Positions 8,512-18,400 of a DNA stretch of 36,318 nt are shown here, piece after piece. The stretch comes from Oscillospiraceae bacterium. GTDB lineage: Bacteria > Bacillota > Clostridia > Oscillospirales > Oscillospiraceae. The stretch is from positions 1 through 36,318 of the forward strand of contig JAFQUN010000103.1 of NCBI GenBank assembly GCA_017408525.1, written 5' to 3'. The notes below the pieces were generated by a model. It did no database searches. It saw only the letters and a list, made by a program, of their open reading frames with translations, and was not told where the DNA came from. Within the stretch, counting starts at the first letter, position 1; every line of letters begins with the position of its first letter. Position numbers and translations under genes: made by a program.

Positions 8512-8520
8512 ATTTTACCA
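8512..8520 (-). promoter_or_regulatory. Possible extended -10 for the CofE-like gene
   Basis: The minus strand reads TGGTAAAAT, an extended -10 element, about 40 bp upstream of the start codon. No good -35 lies 17 bp further up, so the call is tentative. Confidence 0.4.
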
Positions 8521-8550
8521 CAAATTTTTGAAAAATCCACCGTTTTTATA

Positions 8551-8579
8551 TTTACAGATCGTATAAAATAGGGTATCAT
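8551..8579 (+). promoter_or_regulatory. Promoter reading into repeat A2 and the xre-lepA operon
   Basis: TTTACA (8551-8556) and TATCAT (8574-8579) are spaced by 17 bp. If used, the transcript would carry all of repeat A2 as a leader of about 640 nt before the XRE gene. The match is moderate. Confidence 0.5.
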
Positions 8580-8600
8580 ATACGGCAAGTATAGTCTTTC

Positions 8601-9183
8601 GATGGTCTTTTGCGCTTCGACAGTTCCCGCAAAAGGAGCTATTCCGCTCCTGCGGGAGCGGAGTTCCTTTTTGCGCCGTCAAAAAGGAACCAAAAACCGG
8701 CTTAGAAACCTACGGTTTCTAAGAATTTCCATTCGCTCTATTGTTTGTGCGGCGCTTTGCCTCGGCGCGTGGGAAACGAATCGACTATGCTCTTTTTCTC
8801 GGGCGTTGCGCCCTACATGGTGTTCAATGGCAAGGAATGCGTTTCAAGTGCAGCGCCTACCCTCGATAAGCCCCGAAGGTGCGGGGGTAAACTCCGTCCG
8901 CGTAATGCCATCTTTACTCAAACCGCAGTAGGCGCGGTTGTTGACAGGAAAGCTCCATCGACAAGCAACAATGGAGCGCGTAACGCGCGGATACGAAGGC
9001 AGAGACAAATTCGACAACGAGCGCCGTGGCTCACCATGGCAGCCGCAGTATAGCGGAAGGGAAGTTCTTAGAAACCGCAGGTTTCTAAGCTGACTTTTTT
9101 GGCTTCTTTTTTGTTCAGCGACAAAAAAGAAGCTCGCGCTCGGAAGCGCGAAACAAAATCTCTTTTGCAGGCATTTTGAAAAC
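8601..9183 (+). repeat. Family A palindromic repeat, copy A2 (complete)
   Basis: This full-length element of about 580 bp fills the space between divergent operons. Left-end hairpins are 8643-8662 (arm tccgctcc), 8663-8690 (arm gttccttttt) and 8701-8723 (arm cttagaaacc). Inside, module 8799-8860 and module 8928-8990 are inverted, diverged copies of each other (both contain gtaggcgc or its complement and a gggcg/cgccc-type hairpin). Right-end hairpins follow with arms cttagaaacc, gcttcttttttg and tcgcgct, then the tail tttgcaggcatttt. The plus strand of A2 aligns along its length with the minus strand of A3. Stop codons and indels break every frame, so it is not coding. Confidence 0.85.
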
Positions 9184-9229
9184 AAGAAAACTGACAATAG
9201 AAACAAACAGAAAATCAAGAGGTGAGGAT

Positions 9230-9910
9230 ATGGCAACGGCATTTTCAAGGACGCTTTCCCTTTTAAGACAGGAAAAAGGTGTCTCCCAGCGCAGCGCGGC
9301 AAAAGAGCTTGGCATCTCGCAGGCGCTTTTGTCGCACTACGAAAACGGCATCCGCGAGCCGGGACTTGCCTTCGTTCTGCGCGCGTGTGAATACTACCGC
9401 GTTTCCGCCGACTTCATGCTCGGGCGCACGCTCTCGCGCGACGGGAGCATGATCGCCTCCGAGGACGTGTACGACGCAAGCGGAGAGAAGGGGACTCTCA
9501 AAGGGAGCATTCTCGCAACGCTTCAAAAAAAGCTTATCATAAACGCCGTGAGCCTTCTTTTCGACCTCCTCGGCAAGGTCGGCAGCCGCGAGGCGATCAG
9601 CGCCGCTGCCGCAAGTCTGAGCGTGCCGATCTACCGCCTCTTCCGCCGTCTTTACTGCGCCGGCGGTGAGAACGAGTCGCTTTTCGCCCTCTCGCGCACC
9701 GCGTTTTCCGCGGATGCGGAGGAGGCTGCCGCCCGTCTTGCCGATGCGCGCTATCTTGCCGCGCTCTGCGCTCACGCCGAAGCAAAGGGCGAATTTCCGC
9801 CCATGGATGACCAAACCCTTGCACAGTCCTATCCCGGACTTTTCCAAAGCGCCTCGCAGGTTTTGCACAACGTCGACGAGGAAACAAACGCCATTTTGAC
9901 ATCGAGGTAA
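9230..9910 (+). CDS. XRE-family transcriptional regulator
   Basis: The 226-residue protein has an N-terminal helix-turn-helix of the HTH_3/XRE type. Residues about 5-60 include [20 protein letters not shown] and the recognition-helix region [15 protein letters not shown]. The remaining 160 residues look helical and match no family I recognise; they could be a sensing or oligomerisation domain. I chose the ATG at 9230, with GAGGTGAGG just upstream, because HTH homology starts there. Its stop is only 4 bp before lepA, so the two are almost certainly cotranscribed. The long upstream region is repeat A2. Confidence 0.85.
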   Translation: MATAFSRTLSLLRQEKGVSQRSAAKELGISQALLSHYENGIREPGLAFVLRACEYYRVSADFMLGRTLSRDGSMIASEDVYDASGEKGTLKGSILATLQKKLIINAVSLLFDLLGKVGSREAISAAAASLSVPIYRLFRRLYCAGGENESLFALSRTAFSADAEEAAARLADARYLAALCAHAEAKGEFPPMDDQTLAQSYPGLFQSASQVLHNVDEETNAILTSR

Positions 9911-9914
9911 CGAT

Positions 9915-11717
9915 ATGAACCAGAAAAACATCCGCAATTTCTCCATTATCGCCCACATCGACCACGGAAAGTCGACCCTTGCCGACCGCCTTCTTGAGAC
10001 GTGCGGTGCCGTTTCCTCGCGCGAGATGGAAGACCAGATCCTCGACAACATGGATTTAGAGCGTGAGCGCGGCATCACCATCAAAGCGCGCGCCGTCACG
10101 TTCAACTACACCGCGCAGGACGGCGAAACGTACACGCTCAACCTCATCGACACGCCCGGTCACGTCGACTTCAATTACGAAGTCTCGCGCAGCCTTGCCG
10201 CCTGCGAGGGCGCGGTCCTCATCGTCGACGCGTCGCAGGGTATCGAGGCGCAAACGCTTGCAAACACCTATCTTGCGATGGAGCACGATCTTGAGATCCG
10301 CCCCGTGGTGAACAAGATCGACCTCCCCGCTGCCGACCCCAAGCGCGTCAAGGAGGAGATCGAAAACATCCTCACCATTCCCGCCGAGGACGCGCCGGAG
10401 ATCTCGGCAAAGCTCGGCATCAATATCGACGCCGTTTTGGAGGACGTCGTTAAAAACGTCCCCGCGCCGTCGGGCGACGAAAAAGCGCCGCTTCGCGCGC
10501 TCATCTTCGACAGTCTGTACGACGCTTACCGCGGCGTGATCGTCTATATGCGCGTGGTCGACGGCGTGCTGCGCCCTGGTATGGACATCCGGATGATGGC
10601 CGCCGGCACGACCTTTACCGTTTTGGAGTGCGGGCTTCTGCGCCCGCTGGGACTTGAAAAGACGAACGAGCTGCGCGCTGGCGAGGTCGGCTATTTCACA
10701 GCTTCCATCAAAAACGTGCGCGACACGCAGGTCGGCGACACCGTCACAACGGTCGAGGGCGGCGCGGCGGAGCCGCTGCCCGGCTACCGCAAGGTACGCT
10801 CGATGGTCTACTGCGGCATTTACACCGAGGACGGCAGCAAATATCCCGACCTTCGCGACGCGCTTGAAAAATTGCAGCTCAACGACGCCTCGCTCACCTT
10901 TGAGCCGGAGTCGTCCGTTGCGCTCGGCTTTGGCTTCCGCTGCGGCTTTTTGGGAATGCTGCACATGGAGGTCATTCAGGAGCGGCTCGAGCGCGAGTTC
11001 AACCTTGACCTTGTGACGACGCTCCCATCCGTTATTTACGAGGTCTACAAGTCCGACGGCAAAGTTGTGCGCGTTGACAACCCCCACAACTACCCCGACC
11101 CGTCCGTGATCGAGCACGCCGAGGAGCCGTTTGTAAAAGTGTCGATCATCACGCCGCCCGATTACGTTGGCAACATCATGCCGCTTTGTCAGGACCGGCG
11201 CGGCGAGTACCGCAATATGCAGTATCTTGACACGAACCTTGTCGAGCTGCATTATGAGATGCCGCTCAACGAGATCATCTACGACTTTTTTGACACGCTC
11301 AAAGCGAATACCAAGGGCTACGCCTCGCTCGACTACGACTTTTCCGGCTACCGTCCGAGCGAGCTTGTCAAGGTCGACCTCCTCCTCAACGGCGATCAGG
11401 TCGACGCGCTGAGCTTTATCGCCCACAAGGACAAGGCATACGCCCGCGCAAGAAGGCTTTGCGAAAAGCTCAAAGACAACATTCCCCGCCAGCTCTTTGA
11501 AGTCCCCGTGCAGGCGGCGATCGGCGGGCGCATCATCGCACGCGAGACGGTCAAGGCGATGCGAAAGGACGTTCTTGCCAAGTGCTACGGCGGCGATATC
11601 ACGCGAAAGAAGAAGCTGCTTGAAAAGCAGAAAGAGGGCAAAAAGAAGATGCGCACGCTTGGCACGGTGCAGGTGCCGACGGAGGCGTTCCTTGCCGTTC
11701 TCAAACTTGACGAATAA
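9915..11717 (+). CDS. lepA: Elongation factor 4 (LepA) GTPase
   Basis: LepA is a ribosome-associated translational GTPase linked to back-translocation and initiation. The 600-residue product has all G motifs: P-loop AHIDHGKST (13-21), switch region [18 protein letters not shown] and NKIDLPAA. The EF-G-like domains follow, then the LepA-specific C-terminal domain with [13 protein letters not shown] and a Lys-rich tail. The SD (GAGG, 9904-9907) lies inside the end of the XRE gene. A strong bidirectional terminator follows. Confidence 0.97.
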   Translation: MNQKNIRNFSIIAHIDHGKSTLADRLLETCGAVSSREMEDQILDNMDLERERGITIKARAVTFNYTAQDGETYTLNLIDTPGHVDFNYEVSRSLAACEGAVLIVDASQGIEAQTLANTYLAMEHDLEIRPVVNKIDLPAADPKRVKEEIENILTIPAEDAPEISAKLGINIDAVLEDVVKNVPAPSGDEKAPLRALIFDSLYDAYRGVIVYMRVVDGVLRPGMDIRMMAAGTTFTVLECGLLRPLGLEKTNELRAGEVGYFTASIKNVRDTQVGDTVTTVEGGAAEPLPGYRKVRSMVYCGIYTEDGSKYPDLRDALEKLQLNDASLTFEPESSVALGFGFRCGFLGMLHMEVIQERLEREFNLDLVTTLPSVIYEVYKSDGKVVRVDNPHNYPDPSVIEHAEEPFVKVSIITPPDYVGNIMPLCQDRRGEYRNMQYLDTNLVELHYEMPLNEIIYDFFDTLKANTKGYASLDYDFSGYRPSELVKVDLLLNGDQVDALSFIAHKDKAYARARRLCEKLKDNIPRQLFEVPVQAAIGGRIIARETVKAMRKDVLAKCYGGDITRKKKLLEKQKEGKKKMRTLGTVQVPTEAFLAVLKLDE

Positions 11718-11746
11718 ATCTTTGCAGACATTGCGGCAAAAAGGAA

Positions 11747-11786
11747 AACGAGGGGAAGGACGAAAGTCCTTCCCCTCGTTCGTTTT
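11747..11786. terminator. Bidirectional terminator after lepA
   Basis: A perfect 15-bp stem (11747-11761 and 11766-11780, arm aacgaggggaaggac) is closed by a GAAA tetraloop. CGTTTTC follows on the plus strand and TTCCTTTTT on the minus strand. It separates lepA from the convergent ABC operon. Confidence 0.9.
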
Positions 11787-11924
11787 CAAACCATCATCTG
11801 CGCCGCACCGGCGCGGCACACATCGCTCCGGCTAGAAAGCGCGGCGCACGCGGCGGTGCATGGCACAGACTTCGGTATCATGATTATACCACACAATATG
11901 CCCTTTGTCAGCAAAAATTTTGCT

Positions 11925-13949
11925 TTATTTCGTAGGAATTCCTGCCAGTTCGAGTGCGCCGTCCACATCGACGCCGCATGCACGCAGCGCATCCAGCGTA
12001 TGCGTCATCTCGGCATAGACCTCCACATAGATGCTGTTTGCCGTTGTGGCGACAGGCTTTGTCGATTCGGCGTAAGCATAGGTATCATAGTACATCACAG
12101 GACCATCCCACGGATCTTCCTCGTAGAGTGCGCCGTCCTCCACCGTCGAGCGGTAGCTCATGTCCACGCCAATGTTGCAGTAGGTCATCTCGTCGAAAAG
12201 ACCGGTGCCGATGTTGCCCGCGTCAAGGTCACGCATGATCGCGTCGTACACCGTGCGCGTCTGGTCGGCGTCGAGGTTCGTGTGATTGCTCTCGTAGCCG
12301 TGCTCCTCGCTGTATACCTCGATGTTCACAACACTGTCGAGAAGCTGCGGGTCGTGGAAGAAGGGATTGTCGTGGCTGCCGTTTGTGATGAAGCTCTGCT
12401 GCACCGTGCGCGAGGAGAGATACGCCTGCATCGCGCCGGTGACGGTTTGCGTGTCGGAAAGCTCGTCGCGCAGCACGATAAGGTCATAGTCGCGCTCGAA
12501 GCGGCTGCCGTCGGCAAGGTAGTAGCTGAGTGTGAAGTAACCGCTTTGCCGGTCCTCCGGCTCGCTGTAATCGTAGGGCTCATACATGGCGTAGTTATAC
12601 GCGTAGTTTTCGAGGTAATCCTCATAGAGCGCGCGCTGCGTGTGCTTTTCGTCGATGATCTCCTTGTGCAGCGAAAGGAGCAGCCCGATCGTCTCCTCGT
12701 CATTGATGTAGGCGTGGAAGTGGTCGCTAAAGCGCGTGCTGACGCTGACAGCCTCGATCTCCTCCGCGTCGGGCAGACGGTTTTCGTAGCCCGTCACGTC
12801 CGAGCAGATCAAAAAGCAGGAGGCAGCGAGCACAGCCGTGAAGACGAGCGCGCTTTTTCGTGCCGTGCGGAACACGCGGAACGACTTTTGCAGCAGCATC
12901 TCGGCGATGAAAAAGCCGACAAGTCCCGTCACGATCACGCACACGAGTGCGACAACAGAGGCATAGGTGCGCGAAACGCTGCCCTGCGCGAAGATCTGGA
13001 AAAGACCCTGTCCGAGCGAGATCGCCGCGCAGAAGCCGACGCCGTACTTGAAGATGCCCTTTGCCCAGCGCACGCTCACCACGTCGCCTGCCGACTCGCT
13101 GTGGCGCGCGCGGTAGACGAGCCACGAGAGAACGAACAGCACCACGCCGACGAGCGCGTACCACGCGATGATGCTGCCGCCGGTGAGTTCATAGCCGTTG
13201 ATCTCCCGAACGTAGCCGCCGTTTACATACATCTCGTCGCTGTAGGTGAAGGCACAGCTCACCCCCGTCATGATCTTCGCAAGCGGCGAGAGCGGGGCGA
13301 GGACATAGTCATTGATGCCGGAGTAGCCGAAAAGGAAGCTGCCGGCAAAGGCGCTCACCAGCGCCTCGGCGGCGATGGCAAGGAAGTTCAAAATGCCGTA
13401 GAACACGGGCAGCGCCGCGATGGAGCCTGTAAACTGCGCACACAGCGTCGCAAAGCCGAAAAAGAGCAGCGCCTCGCCCGTCGTGAGAAGGAACCAGATA
13501 AGCAGTGACTTCCCGTCAAAGATGCCGCCCGACAGCGTCACGATGGCGGAGCAGATGACGATGAAAAGGTGCGAGGATGCAAAGAAGAAAATGCCGGTCA
13601 CGCAGTTTGTGACAAAGAGCGACTCGCGCCGCACGGCGATCGCGTGCATCATGCCGACCGCACGCGGCTGGTAAAGGTAGGAGAAAAGCGCCATCGCGAA
13701 AAACGCGGCAAAGATGAAGATGATGACGGTGCCGCCGCCCTCCGTCGCGTTGCGGATGATGGTGCGCGCCGTGCGGAAGGTCTCCTCGGCAAGCTCGTTT
13801 TGGCGGTAATTCGTCCACAGAAGGTTCGCCGCCTCAATGAGCGGGATCAAAACGAACCAAACAGCCGCATAGAAAAGCCAGAGCGGCCAGAACCGCTGCA
13901 AATTGCGGCGGAACAGTGACGCGTTAAAGAACGATGTCTTTGACTGCAT
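11925..13949 (-). CDS. ABC transporter permease, probably DUF6449-type
   Basis: This is a 674-residue membrane protein. An N-terminal half with about six to eight hydrophobic segments (for example LWLFYAAVWFVLIPLIEAAN and TVIIFIFAAFFAMALFSYLY) is followed by a last membrane segment (ALVFTAVLAASCFLIC). A roughly 280-residue extracytoplasmic-looking domain rich in Asp, Glu and Tyr follows that segment. The layout resembles ABC-2 permeases with a C-terminal DUF6449 domain. The ATG at 13949 is chosen because GGGAGGT stands 7 bp upstream; an earlier in-frame ATG at 13970 lies before that SD. It overlaps the ATPase gene by 26 bp. The substrate is unknown; YtrA-type operons of this kind often respond to cell-wall stress. 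Confidence 0.82.
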   Translation of the reverse strand: MQSKTSFFNASLFRRNLQRFWPLWLFYAAVWFVLIPLIEAANLLWTNYRQNELAEETFRTARTIIRNATEGGGTVIIFIFAAFFAMALFSYLYQPRAVGMMHAIAVRRESLFVTNCVTGIFFFASSHLFIVICSAIVTLSGGIFDGKSLLIWFLLTTGEALLFFGFATLCAQFTGSIAALPVFYGILNFLAIAAEALVSAFAGSFLFGYSGINDYVLAPLSPLAKIMTGVSCAFTYSDEMYVNGGYVREINGYELTGGSIIAWYALVGVVLFVLSWLVYRARHSESAGDVVSVRWAKGIFKYGVGFCAAISLGQGLFQIFAQGSVSRTYASVVALVCVIVTGLVGFFIAEMLLQKSFRVFRTARKSALVFTAVLAASCFLICSDVTGYENRLPDAEEIEAVSVSTRFSDHFHAYINDEETIGLLLSLHKEIIDEKHTQRALYEDYLENYAYNYAMYEPYDYSEPEDRQSGYFTLSYYLADGSRFERDYDLIVLRDELSDTQTVTGAMQAYLSSRTVQQSFITNGSHDNPFFHDPQLLDSVVNIEVYSEEHGYESNHTNLDADQTRTVYDAIMRDLDAGNIGTGLFDEMTYCNIGVDMSYRSTVEDGALYEEDPWDGPVMYYDTYAYAESTKPVATTANSIYVEVYAEMTHTLDALRACGVDVDGALELAGIPTK

Positions 13950-14820
13950 AATCGACACCTCCCAGTTCATAGATGAAAATTTCCTCGAGCGTCAGCGGGA
14001 TCGCCTCCAAAAGAAGCGGCGAGAACTCCTCCATCCGCGTGCGGTACTCGTCGAGATTTCCGCGCAGGATGTAGGTGTGTACGCGTCCGGTGGACGCGTG
14101 GTGCAAAACCTTGAACTCCGCACCAAGCTCCGGCACCTCGCCCGGGTAGACGACCTGGAGCTTGACGGTGTTGTCCTGCAACTCGGAAAGGCTGTGCTCC
14201 AAAAGCACCTTCCCGCGGTTCATAATTCCGACGTGGTCGCACACATCCTCCAGCTCGCGCAGGTTGTGCGACGAGACGAGGACAGTCGTGCCGCGCTCGG
14301 AAACGTCCTGCATGATAAGGCTCCAAACCTGGCGGCGCATCACGGGGTCAAGCCCGTCGACCGGCTCGTCGAGGATAAGGTAGTCGGGCATCACGCACAT
14401 GCTCAGCCAGAACGCGACCTGCTTTTGCATACCCTTTGAAAGGCGGCGGATGGTGCGCTTTTCGTCGATGGCGAAAACGTCCTTGAACCGCTCGTACCGC
14501 TCGGCATTGAACGTGGGGTAGACGCCTTTATAAAAGTGCATCATGTCGCGCACGTTCGACTGGAGGAAATAGTACCAGTCATCGGGGATGGTCGCGATGC
14601 GCGACTTGACGGCGACGTTTTCATACACCGCCTCGCCGTCGACGAGGACTTCGCCGCTGTCTTGCCGATACACGCCCGTGAGCGTTCGCAAAAGCGTCGT
14701 CTTTCCGGCGCCGTTCGGACCGACCAGACCATAGATCGCGCCCTTGGGAACGGTCAGCGTCGCGCCGCCCAGCGCGGCGAAGCCGTCAAAGGTCTTTACA
14801 ATGTTTTTGACTTCGATCAT
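13924..14820 (-). CDS. ABC transporter ATP-binding protein (YtrB-like)
   Basis: This 298-residue nucleotide-binding subunit powers the adjacent permease at the inner face of the membrane. It has Walker A GPNGAGKT (34-41), an LSKGMQKQ signature (127-134), Walker B YLILDEP (147-153) followed by VDGLDP, and the switch histidine in SSHNL (about 185). The start overlaps the GntR stop by 4 bp and the end overlaps the permease start by 26 bp. GntR, ATPase and permease are therefore translated as one coupled unit. The signature has LSKGM in place of the canonical LSGGQ, as in other GntR-linked exporters. Confidence 0.93.
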   Translation of the reverse strand: MIEVKNIVKTFDGFAALGGATLTVPKGAIYGLVGPNGAGKTTLLRTLTGVYRQDSGEVLVDGEAVYENVAVKSRIATIPDDWYYFLQSNVRDMMHFYKGVYPTFNAERYERFKDVFAIDEKRTIRRLSKGMQKQVAFWLSMCVMPDYLILDEPVDGLDPVMRRQVWSLIMQDVSERGTTVLVSSHNLRELEDVCDHVGIMNRGKVLLEHSLSELQDNTVKLQVVYPGEVPELGAEFKVLHHASTGRVHTYILRGNLDEYRTRMEEFSPLLLEAIPLTLEEIFIYELGGVDYAVKDIVL

Positions 14821-15176
14821 TTCTCTTCCTCTCCTTCCAAAAGCGCCGCAAGCTCCTCGCGCGTCACACCGAGATAGCGAAGCTCGCAGATGATCTCACG
14901 AGCTTTTTCCAAAAGCTCGTGCCGCCGCGCCGCATCCTCACTGCGCGGTGCGGCGAAGCTCCCCTTGCCCGCGACCGAGTAGATGTAGCCTTCCTTTTCA
15001 AGCTCGTTGTACGCGCGCTGGATCGTGTTCGGATTGATGGCAAGCTGCGCGGCAAGCGTCCGCACCGACGGCAGCCGCTCGTCCGTTTGCAGCGCGCCGG
15101 AGACGATCAAACGCCGCAGATTGTCTTTGATCTGCTCGTAGATCGGGCGTGCGTCCCTGTAATTCAATGAGATCAT
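14817..15176 (-). CDS. GntR-family regulator, YtrA subfamily
   Basis: The 119-residue protein has an N-terminal winged helix-turn-helix (RPIYEQIKDNLRRLIVSG, then LPSVRTLAAQLAINPNTIQR and EKEGYIYSVAGKGSF). Its short helical tail of about 40 residues is typical of YtrA rather than longer ligand-binding GntR proteins. It probably represses its own operon: a perfect 9-bp inverted repeat overlaps the predicted start of transcription. The SD is the G-run in aagggggg. The gene lies 13 bp downstream of a 28-codon membrane peptide gene. Confidence 0.92.
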   Translation of the reverse strand: MISLNYRDARPIYEQIKDNLRRLIVSGALQTDERLPSVRTLAAQLAINPNTIQRAYNELEKEGYIYSVAGKGSFAAPRSEDAARRHELLEKAREIICELRYLGVTREELAALLEGEEEK

Positions 15177-15189
15177 ACAAATCCCCCCT

Positions 15190-15276
15190 TTATCTGCTTA
15201 AAAACATGACCAGCAGGGCTATAAGCAAACACAATGTGCCGCCGCCGATCAAAATCGTCATCAATGAAAAAGCCAT
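15190..15276 (-). CDS. 28-residue single-pass membrane peptide, first gene of the GntR/ABC operon
   Basis: A short reading frame runs from ATG (15276-15274) to TAA and encodes MAFSLMTILIGGGTLCLLIA followed by LLVMFLSR. Almost the whole peptide is one hydrophobic helix with a Gly-Gly-Gly patch and a single Arg at the end. A GGGAGG ribosome binding site lies upstream at a usable distance. It sits between the operon promoter and gntR, and the gntR SD follows within a few bases of its stop. Possible roles are a regulatory subunit of the ABC transporter or a leader peptide. I do not recognise a family. Confidence 0.65.
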   Translation of the reverse strand: MAFSLMTILIGGGTLCLLIALLVMFLSR

Positions 15277-15291
15277 CGGATATCGCCTCCC

Positions 15292-15323
15292 CTGTACTAA
15301 GTGTATTAGCTGTGTTAGTACAG
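15292..15323 (-). promoter_or_regulatory. Likely GntR (YtrA-type) operator
   Basis: Perfect inverted repeat: ctgtactaa (15292-15300) and ttagtacag (15315-15323) with a 14-bp spacer. It covers the predicted transcription start of the GntR/ABC operon, the expected place for an autorepressor. Confidence 0.75.
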
Positions 15324-15325
15324 TT

Positions 15326-15354
15326 AGGATAGCAGAAGCGGAAATGTTTGTCAA
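15326..15354 (-). promoter_or_regulatory. Promoter of the peptide-gntR-ABC operon
   Basis: On the minus strand TTGACA (15354-15349) and TATCCT (15331-15326) are spaced by 17 bp. The start point would fall inside the inverted repeat at 15292-15323. Confidence 0.8.
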
Positions 15355-15380
15355 CTCTTTTTTTCAAAAGCTGCACTGCT

Positions 15381-15426
15381 CGAAAAAACAAAGAAGAACT
15401 GTCCGAAAATTCGGACAGTTCTTCTT
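15381..15426 (-). terminator. Terminator of the YbjN-GNAT-kinase operon
   Basis: A perfect inverted repeat (15391-15407 and 15410-15426, containing aactgtccga and its complement) is followed on the minus strand by TGTTTTTTCG. It ends the operon about 10 bp after the kinase-like gene and stands just before the promoter of the next minus-strand operon. Confidence 0.85.
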
Positions 15427-15436
15427 AACGGTGGTC

Positions 15437-18400
15437 TTACACTTCCGCCGCCGGCGGAGGCGGGGATGCAAACTTGAATCTTCCGGATCCATCGAGATAT
15501 TTTTCCCGAAGCTCCGCCGCCTCGTCGGGGTGGACTTCGGCGCAGCGCCGCTCGATGAGCTGCGTGAAAAACGTGACATATGTTTCCTGCAGCGTTGTCT
15601 TTCGCGCAAGGATCTTTTCGCGGACAGAATCCGCCTTTTCATCGCCCTTCTCCTCACGCAGATAATTCAAATACGGCTCGAACGCGGCAAGATACTCGTT
15701 GTCGTCCATCGCGATGATCTTTTGCGCCGGTTCGACAACTTCACGCAGGTCGAAGTCCATCTCCGCGTTTGCGAACTTCTCGAAAACGACGTTGTAGAGC
15801 GTGTTGTTCGCGTGCGGCTTATACGTCGTGCTCATCACCTGCGCATTGGGATCGTCGATCTTGTTGAACGCCGCCTCCTTGTCGATGCCGTGGAGGACGC
15901 GCTCGCCCTGCTCATTGATGGTGATGACGAAGTTTTCGCCCTTCGTATCGAAATTGCAAAGCACCCAGTCGGTGACGTGCTCGCGCAAGATCTGCGGCAT
16001 GAGCGCTTCGACATCTTTTACCGTCTTCTGCGTTGCAAGCTCAGGATGGCGCGAGAACTTGAAAAGGTCAAGCTTGCGCTCGATGATATTTCCCTGCGCG
16101 TCTCTTTTATGCTGCTCAACGTTTGCAAGGCGGCGCTGGAAGGAGACAAGTCCGTGCTTTTGCGTCTTTCCGACAAACGCCTGCACCGCCGTCTTCCTGT
16201 CGACGAGCATCTGCACATTCGCGCCCACCGCCGTCAGGTGCGCGCCGGAGGGCTTGGCGTAACCCATGCAGTTGACCGCCTGCTTTGCAAGCCACTGGCT
16301 GCCGTCGTTTGCGATGTACTGGCTCATCGGCTTTGTGCCGCCGAGGAAGATCTCCTCATCGTGGATCATTCGAAGCTCCTCGAGCTGCGCGCGCATCTGC
16401 GCTTCCATCTGCGCGCGGCGCTCCTCAACGGTCTGCCCCTGCGCGGCTGCGAGCGACTGCTCCTTCCACGCGGCAAAGCGGCTGCGCGTCTGCTCGATCT
16501 GCTGCATGACGTTTTCGGGAAGCGCCTTGTCAACGATGAGCTTGCCGCCGTGTACGTTCGTCTGCTTCGTGACGATCCCGCCGTCGGCGGTTCTCAGCAC
16601 TTGGGCGGCGTCATCTCCCGCGCCTCCATTGCCTCCGGCAAGCACGCCGTCGCGTTTGAGCGCCTCACGCGCGGAGATATCCTTGTTCTCAAATGCATAA
16701 TCGGAAGCCGTGATGCTGACGGTGCGCTCTTCCTCCTCTTCGGTGATCGCGCCGAAGCCGAGCTTTTGCGCAAACTTCTTAAAGCCCATCACAAAGCCCT
16801 TGGAAAAGTCATAGAGCGCGTGACGGCGGTTATAGGCCTTCTCGTCCTTCTTATCCGCCTGCTCGACCTTCTTCTCAAGCGCCGCGCCCTCTTCCTCTTT
16901 GAGCCGTGCGGCAAGCGCGCGCTCTTGCTTCATGCTTTGCGCGGTGTCGTTTTCAAAGAGGAACACCTCGCCCGTTTTGAAATACTTCTCGCGCAGGGCT
17001 TGCGCCTCGTCGGGACGGTCGCCTTCGATGTTTTTGATGCGCTCGCGCACAAGCTCGCCGAAAAAGCGGCGGTATTCCATGCGCAGCGTCTGCTTGCGGC
17101 GAAGGAGGTTCTTTTCGATCTGCAGCGCGTCGTCGGGACGGTCGCGCTTTTGCTGGTCGATGTATTTTTCAAATATCTTGAGATACTCCTCGTCACTGCA
17201 CTGCTCCACGCGCAGGACCTGCGCTTCGACAGCGTGCAGATCAAGATCCATCATGCCTGCCGCGTACTGGCGGAAGAGCTGGTTATAGACCGTGTCCTGA
17301 TCGAAGCGCTGGTAATCCTTGCTCATATGCTGCGCGCCCGCGTCGAGAATGGCGCGTCCGCCGGCTTCTTTGTCGATACCGCGCAGCTGCAGCGAACCGT
17401 TGGGTTTTTTAGACACGATGAAGTTTTCGCCCTTCGTGTCGAAGTTTGCAAGCAGCCAGTCGGTCGTGTGCTCACGCAGGATCTGCGGCGCGAGCTGCTG
17501 CACCTGGCTTTTCTCCTCCCATGTAAGCGCGTCGGGCGTGCGGGAGAAGCGGAAAAGGTCAACGACCTCGCCTTTTGCGGGGCTTAGGACATTGTCGACC
17601 ATGCGCTGCATGGAAACGGTGCCCTGTCCCGCGCTTTTCGTTTCGATTGCCTCGATCGCCGTTTCGGGATGCACGAGCTTTTGCACCTTGTATCCGGCAA
17701 CGGTCATCAGCGAGGCGTTCGGCGCGGCAGCGCCGATGCAGCTGTGGTTCGTTTTGAGCAGCCACTTCGACCCGTCCTGCGCATAGCGCGTGGCATTGGG
17801 CTTTGTGCCGCCGTTCACGTTGGAGACCTGATTTGCGCTAAAGCGCATGGCAAATGTCGCCGTTTCAAGCGTTTTATTGTCCATCGCCTCGGCGTACTTT
17901 TGACCAAGCTCGCGGTAGTATGCGCCGTACTTTTCCTCAAATTCAAGGTCTTTCCCCTCGTTGATCGCTTTTTCGGCGAGGGCAGCCATGCGCTCAAATT
18001 CCTGTTTGAGATTCACCTGATAGGTCGGCTCTTCGGTCGTTTCGCGCTCTTCCCGGTCGCTTCCGGAGATCCAGCGCGCGAATTTGACGCCGACGGCGAC
18101 GACTTTGTAAAAGCCGTGGCGCGTATCATCCGAACTCGCCTTCTTCTTGTCTTCTTTGATCTGCTTTTGGCGGCGTTTTTCGCGGATCTCGGCGATCTCG
18201 TTCGTGCTTTTCGCGTTTTTCATCGCCTTGTCGTTTGCATCCTTTGCAAGCGCCTGCTGTCTGTACTGAAACTGATCCTGCTCCCACGCGGCGTACTCGG
18301 CGTCGAGCTTGTCGACAAAGTTTTCGCGCAGCGCGTCAAACTCCTGCTGCTTTTGCGCAAGCGTCAACCGCTCCTGCTCGCCCAGCATTCCCTGCTCGTT

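Noticed and set aside
8745..9053. Possible small protein inside repeat A2
   Set aside because: The related region of A3 has indels and stops in this frame, so the frame is not conserved; the hairpin structure is.
10056..11819. 587-codon minus-strand frame opposite lepA
   Set aside because: lepA is unambiguous. The antisense frame runs through the terminator and shows no recognisable domain.
11856..13508. 550-codon plus-strand frame opposite the ABC permease
   Set aside because: It lies antisense to a permease with clear membrane segments and coupled start, and starts inside the terminator region.
15149..17587. Long plus-strand frame opposite the tandem kinase gene
   Set aside because: It is antisense to a protein with clear duplicated domains, has a compositionally odd Leu/Arg-rich translation, and spans a terminator, promoter and four genes. 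It is a GC-rich shadow frame.
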